Shown here in pieces: positions 18,409 through 25,137 of a stretch of 32,775 nt of DNA. Within the stretch, counting starts at the first letter, position 1; each line of letters begins with the position of its first letter. The stretch spans positions 1 to 32,775 of the forward strand of contig JANXXM010000056.1 of NCBI GenBank assembly GCA_025350645.1, in the 5' to 3' direction. The DNA is from Ferruginibacter sp. (GTDB lineage Bacteria; Bacteroidota; Bacteroidia; Chitinophagales; Chitinophagaceae). The notes under the pieces are model-generated. The model was not told the DNA's origin, ran no database searches, and worked only from the letters and a program-made list of their open reading frames with translations. The translations under genes were made by a program, and so were the position numbers.

Positions 18409-19716
18409 CATTTCAAAAGGATACTCAAAGACTTTGGAATAGTTCCAAAGCCCACTAAACCACGCTCTTCTTTTTTTGCTAAGTGCTATTTTGAGTACCA
18501 GTTTATCGTTAATTTTTTCAAAGTAGGCACCTATTGCAAAGGTTCGGTATCGTAGGGTTGACAATGTTTTTTGAGTTTTCTCTTGGAGTACAAATGTTCT
18601 AAAAAGAGCCATTAAATTATAAGCAATCATGGCAAAAGTTAAGGCAGCTTCTGTGGCATAAAAATCTTTTAAATTAAAGCTATCGAAGCCAAAATCATAC
18701 TTTAATTCTTTTATTCTATTTTCTGCATCGGCTCTTCCTCTATATAATCTCCATATTTCAGCAGGTGCAAATTTTAGATTAGTTACGTAGGCTGAGTAAC
18801 GATAATTTTTATAAATTTCTTCTTCTGCAAATAGCCTTAATTGTTTACCAGTAGCATTAGGTCTGTCTTTTATCCTTTGTCTTACGATAACTAAGCGTCT
18901 TGGGTTTGTCCAGGAATCGCTCTGGTACAGTTGCTCACAAATTTCTATGCCTGTATCTAATAAAATCCAATTATTACTGGATGCAATAAGCCTTTGTATT
19001 GGGGCTGAAAACTTTGCTGCTACTACATAATCCATTGTTTTAGATTCTATGTAATCTAAAATATTTGACTGAAAAAAGCCACTATCTAATCGTATTAAAC
19101 TAACCGTTTTATTTTTTAATTTGGATAAAGTATCTTCTAAAAAACCAAGAAAATTATTGGCCGATGAAGTGTCTCCACTTCGAAGCCACATATTGGCAAC
19201 AAGTTTTACATCGGCTATAAATGCAATGAGCGGATGGTGCGATGGCCTTCCTTTTTTGTTTGGATTGTATCCCTTTTTTGCACCTTCCTGAACTCCATAC
19301 CGGGTCATTACGGAAGAGTCAATATCTAAAGTAAAATTATCAAACTTAAAATTGTCAAAAATCCAGGAGTAAAAATATTGGCTTACCTCATGGTTTTTAG
19401 CCTGGGTAAACTTGCTGAAAAAGCGTTTGTAGGTGTCCTGTCCGGGAGTATTTTTCCAATTAAATATTTTACCTAACGCACTATCATGGCGGGTAACCTC
19501 GGTGTGCAAAAACCGATTTGCTCCGCACCAAATGCTGGTTATAAAACTTTCTATAATGGTAGAAGTTTTATAGCCCCGGTTAGAGCCTGATTGAGGAAGA
19601 TCGGTATTTTGTTCAATGAGTTCCCTAAAACCAATTTTTTGCAGCATTTGCTTTAAAAAAATCATACCGCCCCAAGGCGTAATCTCTTTACTGGTATAGC
19701 TTATATCAAATTCCAT
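18397..19716 (-). CDS. IS1380-family DDE transposase
   Basis: The 439-residue protein is the only gene of the element and should cut and paste it. An N-terminal region of about 110 residues precedes the catalytic DDE core. Likely catalytic acids are in FTLDIDSSVMTRYG (about 132-145), LIRLDSGFFQSN (about 203-214) and the C-terminal YRGRADAENRIKELKYDFGF block (about 326-345) carrying the Glu. These motifs are characteristic of IS1380 transposases. Length is normal (about 430-450), with no frameshift or internal stop, so it may be active. The stop codon lies within the left terminal repeat, and the start ATG is followed upstream by a 60-bp non-coding end holding a dyad. Confidence 0.95.
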   Translation of the reverse strand: MEFDISYTSKEITPWGGMIFLKQMLQKIGFRELIEQNTDLPQSGSNRGYKTSTIIESFITSIWCGANRFLHTEVTRHDSALGKIFNWKNTPGQDTYKRFFSKFTQAKNHEVSQYFYSWIFDNFKFDNFTLDIDSSVMTRYGVQEGAKKGYNPNKKGRPSHHPLIAFIADVKLVANMWLRSGDTSSANNFLGFLEDTLSKLKNKTVSLIRLDSGFFQSNILDYIESKTMDYVVAAKFSAPIQRLIASSNNWILLDTGIEICEQLYQSDSWTNPRRLVIVRQRIKDRPNATGKQLRLFAEEEIYKNYRYSAYVTNLKFAPAEIWRLYRGRADAENRIKELKYDFGFDSFNLKDFYATEAALTFAMIAYNLMALFRTFVLQEKTQKTLSTLRYRTFAIGAYFEKINDKLVLKIALSKKRRAWFSGLWNYSKVFEYPFEMANA

Positions 19717-19735
19717 CTCTATAATTTTCTAACGC

Positions 19736-19786
19736 TACGCATTAGGATTTTTAAAAGCTAAATTAACAATTAAAAGCTAATGCGTA
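19736..19786. repeat. Dyad in the right end of the IS
   Basis: TACGCATTAG (19736-19745) and CTAATGCGTA (19777-19786) are a perfect 10-bp inverted repeat around a 31-bp AT-rich loop. The right arm is part of the terminal repeat, so the left arm is an extra, inverted copy of the end sequence just before the transposase start. Confidence 0.75.
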
Positions 19787-19793
19787 ATTTGGG
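19776..19793 (-). repeat. Right terminal inverted repeat of the IS
   Basis: Reads CCCAAATTACGCATTAGC on the minus strand; 13 inner bases match the left end. Confidence 0.7.
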
Positions 19794-19797
19794 TTAA
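19794..19797. repeat. Target-site duplication TTAA, right copy
   Basis: TTAA directly outside the right terminal repeat, matching 18386-18389. Confidence 0.6.
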
Positions 19798-19805
19798 AAT
19801 AAATT

Positions 19806-19928
19806 ATGTTCAACACTTCTACAGGCGGCTGCTACGGTGGGCTGGAAAAAACTTATGTAAATCTTAACCAGGGTCCAAGGTCAACTATAAGCTATTTAAT
19901 GGCAAGATTAATTATGGAAAAATATTAA
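19806..19928 (+). pseudogene. C-terminal remnant of a glycosidase/glycosyltransferase-like gene
   Basis: A 40-codon frame just right of the insertion sequence reads MFNTSTGGCYGGLEKTYVNL, then NQGPRSTISYLMARLIMEKY and TAA. It resembles the C-terminal signature TGGCYDGL...VNxNQGAEST(L/I)xYLLAR of a helical-barrel family often annotated as glycosyltransferase or glycosidase near GH130 genes; the family name is from memory. Compared with that pattern, D became G and AE became PR. A stop (19800-19802) precedes it in frame, and no other part of the gene is present on the far side of the element. It is most likely a decayed gene end, although a very small real gene cannot be excluded. 19929-20100 holds nothing else I can identify. 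Confidence 0.5.
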
Positions 19929-20103
19929 TAAATAAATCAAAAGAGAAACTAGTGAAGCCTGAGGAACGAGGAAATTATGCAGAAAAAAAAGTCATACCTT
20001 TTTAAAATGCAATGGCTTACTATTTCATAATTTTATTTTTCTTTTATTATGCATTTACTGGTTAAAAAAAAATATGATCCGCTTTGCACTCAGCGTATAA
20101 ATA

Positions 20104-20161
20104 GCAAGTATCGGATTTTATCATAGTAAAATAAGTGAGAACTTGCATTATAAAATCGGAT
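20104..20161. promoter_or_regulatory. Paired inverted repeats before the AraC-MGMT gene, possible operator
   Basis: ATCGGATTTTATCAT (20110-20124) and ATTATAAAATCGGAT (20147-20161) are an imperfect inverted repeat matching at 13 of 15 positions. A second short pair, GCAAGT (20104-20109) and ACTTGC (20141-20146), lies in the same area. The right arm ends 2 bp before the ATG. This is a plausible binding site for the AraC-type domain of the gene product (autoregulation), which is inference. Confidence 0.4.
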
Positions 20162-20163
20162 AA

Positions 20164-21006
20164 ATGAAAGAACAGGAATATATCAATTATAACCGCATAG
20201 CTGAAGCCATTAGTTTTATACAAAACAACTTTAAAGAGCAACCGGATTTAGATGTTGTGGCGCAAAAAGTACATTTAAGCCCTTTTCATTTTCAAAGACT
20301 TTTTACCGAATGGGCAGGTACAAGCCCTAAGAAATTTTTGCAATATACAAGTATTGAATATGCTAAAAAACGATTGAAAGAAAACCAGGCCTCGTTGTTT
20401 AATACAGCCTTCGATACCGGACTTTCTGGCGCAGGGCGCCTGCACGACTTATTCATAAATATTGAAGGAATGTCCCCCGCAGAATATAAAAATGCTGGTA
20501 AAAACCTTGCAATCAATTACAGTTTTGCAGCAAGTACTTTTGGCAATATTTTGGTTGCCTCTACACCAAAAGGAATTTGTTATATGGCTTTTTTTGAGGC
20601 GAAAGAAAAAGCATTATCATTATTACATCATCTTTTTCCTAATGCCGTTTTCAGCCAAAAATCAGATAGGTATCAACAGCAGGGGTTGTTTATTTTTCAA
20701 AATGACTGGAGTAATTTAAATCAAATAAAACTACATTTAAAAGGAACTAATTTTCAAATAAAAGTTTGGGAAACCTTATTAAAAATTCCAATGGGCCAGC
20801 TACAGACCTACGGTAACATTGCGGAGCAAATTAAAAGCCCGAAAGCAGCAAGAGCAGTAGGAACAGCAATAGGAAACAATCCCGTTGCATTTTTAATTCC
20901 CTGCCATAGGGTTATTCAATCTACAGGGGCATTGGGAGGTTATATGTGGGGTACTACTCGCAAAACTGCCATTATTGGTTGGGAAGCCGCTAAAGTGAAT
21001 GTATGA
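20164..21006 (+). CDS. AraC-type regulator fused to O6-methylguanine-DNA methyltransferase (Ada-like)
   Basis: The 280-residue protein joins a DNA-binding domain to a suicide DNA-repair domain. Residues about 1-105 are an AraC-type helix-turn-helix (HLSPFHFQRLFTEWAGTSPK and the second helix region AFDTGLSGAGRLHDLF). Residues about 115-278 form an MGMT domain with IPMGQLQTYGNIAEQI and the acceptor-cysteine motif IPCHRVI (C247). A G-G-Y-x-W-G substrate loop follows. The zinc-binding phosphotriester-repair domain of E. coli Ada, with its Cys38 switch, is absent, so the signal for induction is not obvious. It removes alkyl groups from O6-alkylguanine and may regulate its own expression. No alkA or alkB neighbour is present. 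It lies downstream of the insertion sequence. Confidence 0.93.
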   Translation: MKEQEYINYNRIAEAISFIQNNFKEQPDLDVVAQKVHLSPFHFQRLFTEWAGTSPKKFLQYTSIEYAKKRLKENQASLFNTAFDTGLSGAGRLHDLFINIEGMSPAEYKNAGKNLAINYSFAASTFGNILVASTPKGICYMAFFEAKEKALSLLHHLFPNAVFSQKSDRYQQQGLFIFQNDWSNLNQIKLHLKGTNFQIKVWETLLKIPMGQLQTYGNIAEQIKSPKAARAVGTAIGNNPVAFLIPCHRVIQSTGALGGYMWGTTRKTAIIGWEAAKVNV

Positions 21007-21218
21007 TTTAGTGTGAAATAAATTTTACGAATCTTTGATTAAGATAATCTCCTCCATCCCCATATTAGGGTATTGCCGCTTACATAGTGCTGTATTACCT
21101 TTAATATATAATGTTACCTTATACCTTGTTTCATCCGCTGACTCTGATGCTTTAACCACTCTCAAAAAATTGTAATAAAACTTTGTTTTTTATTTTTTAA
21201 ATTTAAATTTTATCAACA

Positions 21219-21530
21219 ATGAGTGAAGACATCAAAAAACTGGAGCTCAGAATTACTGAGCTGGAAAACCAGCTTAAATCTGCAGGTGCACAAAAAGCAA
21301 CTGTAGATCCCGAAGAAATGAAAGTTTTTCAAAAAGTGAGCCAGCAGCTCGGCATTGGCGGCTGTATCAATGAATGCCAGCCGGCAAAACCCTTTCTATG
21401 CCAGGTTTGCCACAGCTGTTATCATTGCTATCACTGCTTTCATTGCCTTTGCAATGAGTGTATTTGCGGGCCTTGCATACTAAACCATGGAGGCACATTT
21501 GGGGGCACACGATTTGGCGGACTAGGCTAA
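21219..21530 (+). CDS. Cys-rich RiPP precursor peptide, azole-type (TOMM/LAP)
   Basis: The 103-residue peptide has two distinct parts. Residues 1-46 are charged and helical, with Ile/Leu spaced as in a coiled coil (I5, L8, I12, L15, L19), and look like a leader. LGIGG (44-48) could be a double-glycine cleavage site. The core, from C49, holds 12 Cys: 49, 53, 61, 64, 67, 70, 73, 76, 78, 81, 83 and 86. Residues 61-76 are a strict C-x-x-C ladder, CQVCHSCYHCYHCFHC, with His or Tyr between. The tail GGTFGGTRFGGLG is Gly-rich. A cyclodehydratase and SagB dehydrogenase directly follow, so Cys-to-thiazole conversion is the expected fate. A metal-binding role of the Cys/His ladder is the alternative. 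The upstream gap (21007-21218) shows only a weak promoter-like AAACTTTG (21178-21185). Confidence 0.8.
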   Translation: MSEDIKKLELRITELENQLKSAGAQKATVDPEEMKVFQKVSQQLGIGGCINECQPAKPFLCQVCHSCYHCYHCFHCLCNECICGPCILNHGGTFGGTRFGGLG

Positions 21531-21545
21531 ATTTTGCGGTATAAC

Positions 21546-21596
21546 AGTAGCTGTTAGGAAATACCTATACCCTTTTTTTTTGACAGCTACTTTTTT
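21546..21596 (+). terminator. Terminator-like hairpin between precursor and maturation genes
   Basis: AGTAGCTGT (21546-21554) pairs with ACAGCTACT (21583-21591), followed by a run of T (21591-21596). The loop contains a small inner TAGG/CCTA pair and a long T tract. It lies 16 bp after the precursor stop and 53 bp before the cyclodehydratase start, so partial termination would raise precursor over enzyme expression. Confidence 0.6.
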
Positions 21597-21648
21597 AAAT
21601 ACCTGCGTATACTTGAAAATATTTTTACACTTAGTGAAATAAAATTTC

Positions 21649-24093
21649 ATGAAATCATTTTATATTCTGGCCCCAGATATTGCAGTAATAGATATGAAGG
21701 ATGGAAATTTCCTTTTCAAATCAGATACACTTTCCATAAAACTGGAGGGAGCTTCTACAGAGTTTCTCGTAAAAAATATTTTGCCCTTGCTCAATGGAGA
21801 AAATGATGTAGAAACCATTGCTGCAAAAGTAAAGAACATTGCTGCCGATGATCTTACCAGCAACCTTAACCAACTGGTAAAAGCGGGTGTATTGTTGTGT
21901 ATGCCGCTACCCTATTCCGAAAAAAATACCGGAGGAGCAGCAACTTTTTTTTCAAACTTTTTAGAAACAACGGGTATGGATGCGCAGGCTGCATTGCAAA
22001 ATATATCGCAATACAAAATAGGTATTGCCGGGCTGGATGCTCATGGTATACAAACCATACTGGCATTGGGCCAGGCAGGCTTTAAAAAATTTAAACTGGC
22101 AGATCCTTTTAAAACAGATGAAAATATTTTAAGCATATTCCCTTTTCTAAAAAAAGAAAAAGCAACCCGGCAGGATGCTGTACAGGATTATTTTTTGCAA
22201 AAAATGCCAGGAGTAAATATCGAAACAGGGCCACCCGAACTTACAAAAGAAAATATTGAAGATTTTATGAGCGATTGCCATTTGATAATTGTTTGTTTTG
22301 ATAAAGGTTTTTCTACTATTAATTATTGGATAAATGAACTCTGTATTTCTAAAAATATTCCTGCATTGTATGCTGCCATAAAAGGCCATATCTGTTTTAC
22401 AGGCCCGTTGGTTGTGCCAGGTAAAACGGCATGCTACATGTGCTATAAAATGCGCAATGTAGCCACCAAAGAAGATTTTGAAGAAGCCATGCTGTATGAA
22501 GAATACCTTAATACACAAAAAACACCCAGCCTGGGTAGCCGAAGCCTTTTACCAGCAGCCATTAATATTGTAGCAGCCATAATATCTGCCGAAGTATTAA
22601 AGTTTTTTTTCTCCTTTTCTCATCTTTCTCTTATTAATAAAATTAATGTTTTTGATACGCTTAGTTTTAAAAATGAATTGCATTCTTTTTTGCAAAAGCC
22701 GGATTGCCCTGTTTGTGTAAAAAAAAAGCATGAGCGTATCCACTACCCTGCTCATGAATTGATAAAACTACATCAGCCATCAGACCTGGGTGCACTTTTA
22801 AAAACACTCGTAAGCAAGCATACAGGTATTATAAAAAATTTAGAAAATATACCCAAGGATATTACAGAACCTACACTTCCATTGGTATATATGGCCGAAC
22901 TTTCCAACCATAATTTTTTAAAGAATGACAAGCATAATAAATTAAATTGTTCCGGCAAAGGGATGAACGAAACCAGGGCTAAAATAAGTGCCGCTGGGGA
23001 AGCTGTTGAAAGATATTCATCTACTATTTATACCAGCAATGATATTTTATTTTCCAGCTACGATGCTATTAAAGAAGAAGCATTGCATCCCAAACACCTT
23101 GTGCTTTATCTTCCAGATCAATATAAAGATATTATTTTTTCACCCTTCGATCCGCAGCAGGAAATAGGCTGGGTAAAAGCGTTTTCTCTCGTGCATAACA
23201 AACCAGTTTATGTACCTGCACACAGTACCATTTTAAATTATAATTTAAAAAACGATAAAGAGTATTTATGCCAAGCTACTTCAAACGGGCTAGCTGCGGG
23301 TGCCAGCATGATGGATGCAGTTTTATCTGCCGCAGGCGAAGTAATAGAAAGAGATGCTTTTGTTATTACATGGCACAACGAACTGCCTTGTAAAAGATAC
23401 GATCCATTTTTGCACCCCTCAATTGAGGTAAAGAATTTGTGCATGGCTTATAAAAGACGAGGAGTAAATATGCGATTATTTGAATTACCTACCGACACAC
23501 CCATGAGAGTATTTTTAGGTATAGGCGTGCAGGCAGAAGGCAGCGGGCCGCAAATAGTAGTAGGGTTGGGTGCAGATTTTAATGCCGCAAAAGCAGCACG
23601 GCAGGCACTCCTGGAAGTTGGCCAGGTGAGGCCAGCTTTTAAACAACGAATACGAATACCCGAAACACAGGCAAGGCTGGCACACTTATTAAAAGACCCG
23701 ATGAATGTAGAGGAACTGGAAGATCATGATTTGCTATACTCTGTAAAAGATAAAATAGCAGCTTTTGATTTTCTCTTTAAACTCCCTTTTTCTGTAATGG
23801 ACTGGGGAAACGATACAGAAAAAACTGCAACAGAACAATTTGAAATACTAACGGATTTTTTTAAAAAAGAAGAGCGAAATTTTATTTATTATAACCTTAC
23901 CTCTCCAGATATGGAACAGTTAGGTTTATTTACTGCAAGGGTAATTATTGCAGATTTTCAACCCATTCATTTTGGCACAAAAAACATACGGCTTGGTGGT
24001 AATAGATTGTACGAGTTTGCACAAAACATTGGCCTCAAAAATAAAAGAACTACCCCGGAAGAAATAAATAAAAATCCTCACCCGCTTGCTTAA
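21649..24093 (+). CDS. Fused TOMM cyclodehydratase (RRE + E1-like + YcaO)
   Basis: The enzyme should bind the precursor leader and, using ATP, cyclise Cys (or Ser/Thr) side chains to azolines. Residues about 1-90 have the winged-helix RRE fold seen in PqqD-like leader-binding domains (FLVKNILPLLNGENDVETIA). Residues about 115-360 form an E1/ThiF-like domain. Its nucleotide loop is degenerate (GIAGLDAHGI), as in ocin-ThiF proteins, and a zinc site is formed by C262, C265, C353 and C356 (CYMC and CPVC). From about 400 on is the YcaO domain, with SGKGMNETRAKISAAGEAVER (435-455, E451 and E454) and the ATP-site segment ATSNGLAAG...SAAGEVIERDAF (543-571). The C-terminus, NPHPLA, keeps part of the Pro-rich end typical of azoline-forming YcaO proteins. 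It is followed after 9 bp by the dehydrogenase gene. Confidence 0.93.
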   Translation: MKSFYILAPDIAVIDMKDGNFLFKSDTLSIKLEGASTEFLVKNILPLLNGENDVETIAAKVKNIAADDLTSNLNQLVKAGVLLCMPLPYSEKNTGGAATFFSNFLETTGMDAQAALQNISQYKIGIAGLDAHGIQTILALGQAGFKKFKLADPFKTDENILSIFPFLKKEKATRQDAVQDYFLQKMPGVNIETGPPELTKENIEDFMSDCHLIIVCFDKGFSTINYWINELCISKNIPALYAAIKGHICFTGPLVVPGKTACYMCYKMRNVATKEDFEEAMLYEEYLNTQKTPSLGSRSLLPAAINIVAAIISAEVLKFFFSFSHLSLINKINVFDTLSFKNELHSFLQKPDCPVCVKKKHERIHYPAHELIKLHQPSDLGALLKTLVSKHTGIIKNLENIPKDITEPTLPLVYMAELSNHNFLKNDKHNKLNCSGKGMNETRAKISAAGEAVERYSSTIYTSNDILFSSYDAIKEEALHPKHLVLYLPDQYKDIIFSPFDPQQEIGWVKAFSLVHNKPVYVPAHSTILNYNLKNDKEYLCQATSNGLAAGASMMDAVLSAAGEVIERDAFVITWHNELPCKRYDPFLHPSIEVKNLCMAYKRRGVNMRLFELPTDTPMRVFLGIGVQAEGSGPQIVVGLGADFNAAKAARQALLEVGQVRPAFKQRIRIPETQARLAHLLKDPMNVEELEDHDLLYSVKDKIAAFDFLFKLPFSVMDWGNDTEKTATEQFEILTDFFKKEERNFIYYNLTSPDMEQLGLFTARVIIADFQPIHFGTKNIRLGGNRLYEFAQNIGLKNKRTTPEEINKNPHPLA

Positions 24094-24102
24094 TACCTGT
24101 AT

Positions 24103-24885
24103 ATGTTTAGAGATAAATATCCTGCCGCATGGACGTTCCATCAAAATTCCTGCAGATCAGAATTAAATACGCTCATGCCACAATACGGGCAGGCACATGC
24201 AGAAAATTATAAGGAATATTTTTTGGCTCCGTCATTTCCTTTACCAGAAGTAAATGTGCCCAAAATGGATTTTACAGATCTGCTTTTTGCAAGGTTTTCC
24301 TGCAGACGGTTTAAAAATACAGCACTTACCCTGCAGCATTTGGCTAATGTATTATTTAGCGGCTATGGGCTAAGGAATGTAATTATGATTGACAATAACG
24401 AATTTAAAGAAAGAACAGTACCCTCGGGTGGTGGTTTATATCCGCTGGAGTTTTATGCTATTGTATCAAATGTAGCAGGATTACAAAAAGGTATTTACCA
24501 CTATGTAATGCAGCCAAATTTACTGGAGCAGGTAAAACAGATAGACTTACCCCGGTCTTTTTTACAAAACTTATTTATGGATCAGTCGTATGTAGCAGCC
24601 GCAGCAGCTATAGTAGTTTGCACAGCCGTAATTGAACGCAGCATGAAAAAATATGCAGATAGGGGCTATAGGTATATATTATTTGAGGCCGGACATGCTT
24701 TTCAAAATATGAATTTAATGAGTACAGCTTGCGGCTTGGGTTCAATGAATATCGGTGGCTTTTTTGATAAGGATATGTGTAGCGTTTTAGGTATAGATAT
24801 AAATGAAGAAATACCCCTGTATGCAATGGCAATGGGTGTAGCAGATGGTACTTCTGTTACTGCAAGAATGCCCGAGAATATGTAA
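24103..24885 (+). CDS. SagB-type FMN-dependent azoline dehydrogenase
   Basis: SagB-type enzymes oxidise thiazoline/oxazoline rings to aromatic thiazole/oxazole using FMN. The 260-residue protein has a nitroreductase fold. FMN-binding motifs are ARFSCRRFKN (about 62-71) and PSGGGLYPLEFYAIV (about 108-122); the family usually shows PSaGarhPlE here. KYADRGYRYILFEAGHAFQN (about 185-204) is the dimer/FMN helix, and CGLGSMNIGGFFD lies near 210. The residues before the SagB domain (1-50) are short, with no RRE. It begins 9 bp after the cyclodehydratase, clearly in the same operon. The expected lysine-tyrosine catalytic pair of SagB enzymes was not pinned down by eye. Confidence 0.9.
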   Translation: MFRDKYPAAWTFHQNSCRSELNTLMPQYGQAHAENYKEYFLAPSFPLPEVNVPKMDFTDLLFARFSCRRFKNTALTLQHLANVLFSGYGLRNVIMIDNNEFKERTVPSGGGLYPLEFYAIVSNVAGLQKGIYHYVMQPNLLEQVKQIDLPRSFLQNLFMDQSYVAAAAAIVVCTAVIERSMKKYADRGYRYILFEAGHAFQNMNLMSTACGLGSMNIGGFFDKDMCSVLGIDINEEIPLYAMAMGVADGTSVTARMPENM

Positions 24886-25052
24886 AAATAAATATTCATT
24901 TCTGTTACCCTTATTTTCATAATCCCTTCATTGCTGTTGGTTAAAAAGATTTTTTTATTTTCAGCATTGGCAAAAAAAATTTTTTTTTGCACACAAAAAA
25001 AATTGACAATAGTATTAGTAACTTTTTGCTATTTTTACTGCGTGTTACAAAT
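24886..25052. other. AT-rich gap with palindromic tract, possible end of the RiPP operon
   Basis: TGCTG (24932-24936) and CAGCA (24962-24966) form a small stem with an inner AAAAA/TTTTT pairing. A near-palindrome of GC, eight A, nine T and GC spans 24970-24990. Either could end transcription of the RiPP genes. I see no gene; a 61-codon frame from a TTG at 24931 is only AT-rich sequence. Confidence 0.3.
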
Positions 25053-25060
25053 TAATTTTG
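25053..25060 (+). promoter_or_regulatory. Candidate -7 element of the SGNH gene
   Basis: TAATTTTG matches TAnnTTTG exactly. A TTG (25026-25028) lies 24 bp upstream, longer than the usual 19. The leader to the ATG would be about 70 nt. Confidence 0.35.
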
Positions 25061-25137
25061 GCGTAGCACTTAAAATCCCTCTCATCTTATTAATGCCCCC
25101 CATTAATTTAATTTAAGTTAACACCAAAATAAATGGT

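Larger units (their letters stand above)
18390..19793 (-). mobile_element. IS1380-family insertion sequence, apparently intact
   Basis: A 1404-bp element with one full-length transposase gene, terminal inverted repeats and a TTAA direct repeat on each side. The last codons of the transposase lie inside the left terminal repeat, which is compact but not unusual. The element lies between ung and the ada-like gene, next to a decayed gene end. Its completeness and matching target duplications suggest a fairly recent insertion (inference). Confidence 0.85.

Noticed and set aside
18204-18455. 83-codon minus-strand frame overlapping the transposase end
   Set aside because: Its first third lies inside the transposase gene and terminal repeat; the hydrophobic tail has no start of its own and the restored empty site has an in-frame stop.
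22147-22518. 123-codon minus-strand frame inside the cyclodehydratase
   Set aside because: Antisense shadow; no domain, and the opposite strand carries the zinc-binding E1 domain.
24931-25116. 61-codon hydrophobic plus-strand frame after the dehydrogenase
   Set aside because: TTG start inside poly-A/T tracts; composition explained by AT-rich DNA and the hairpins there.
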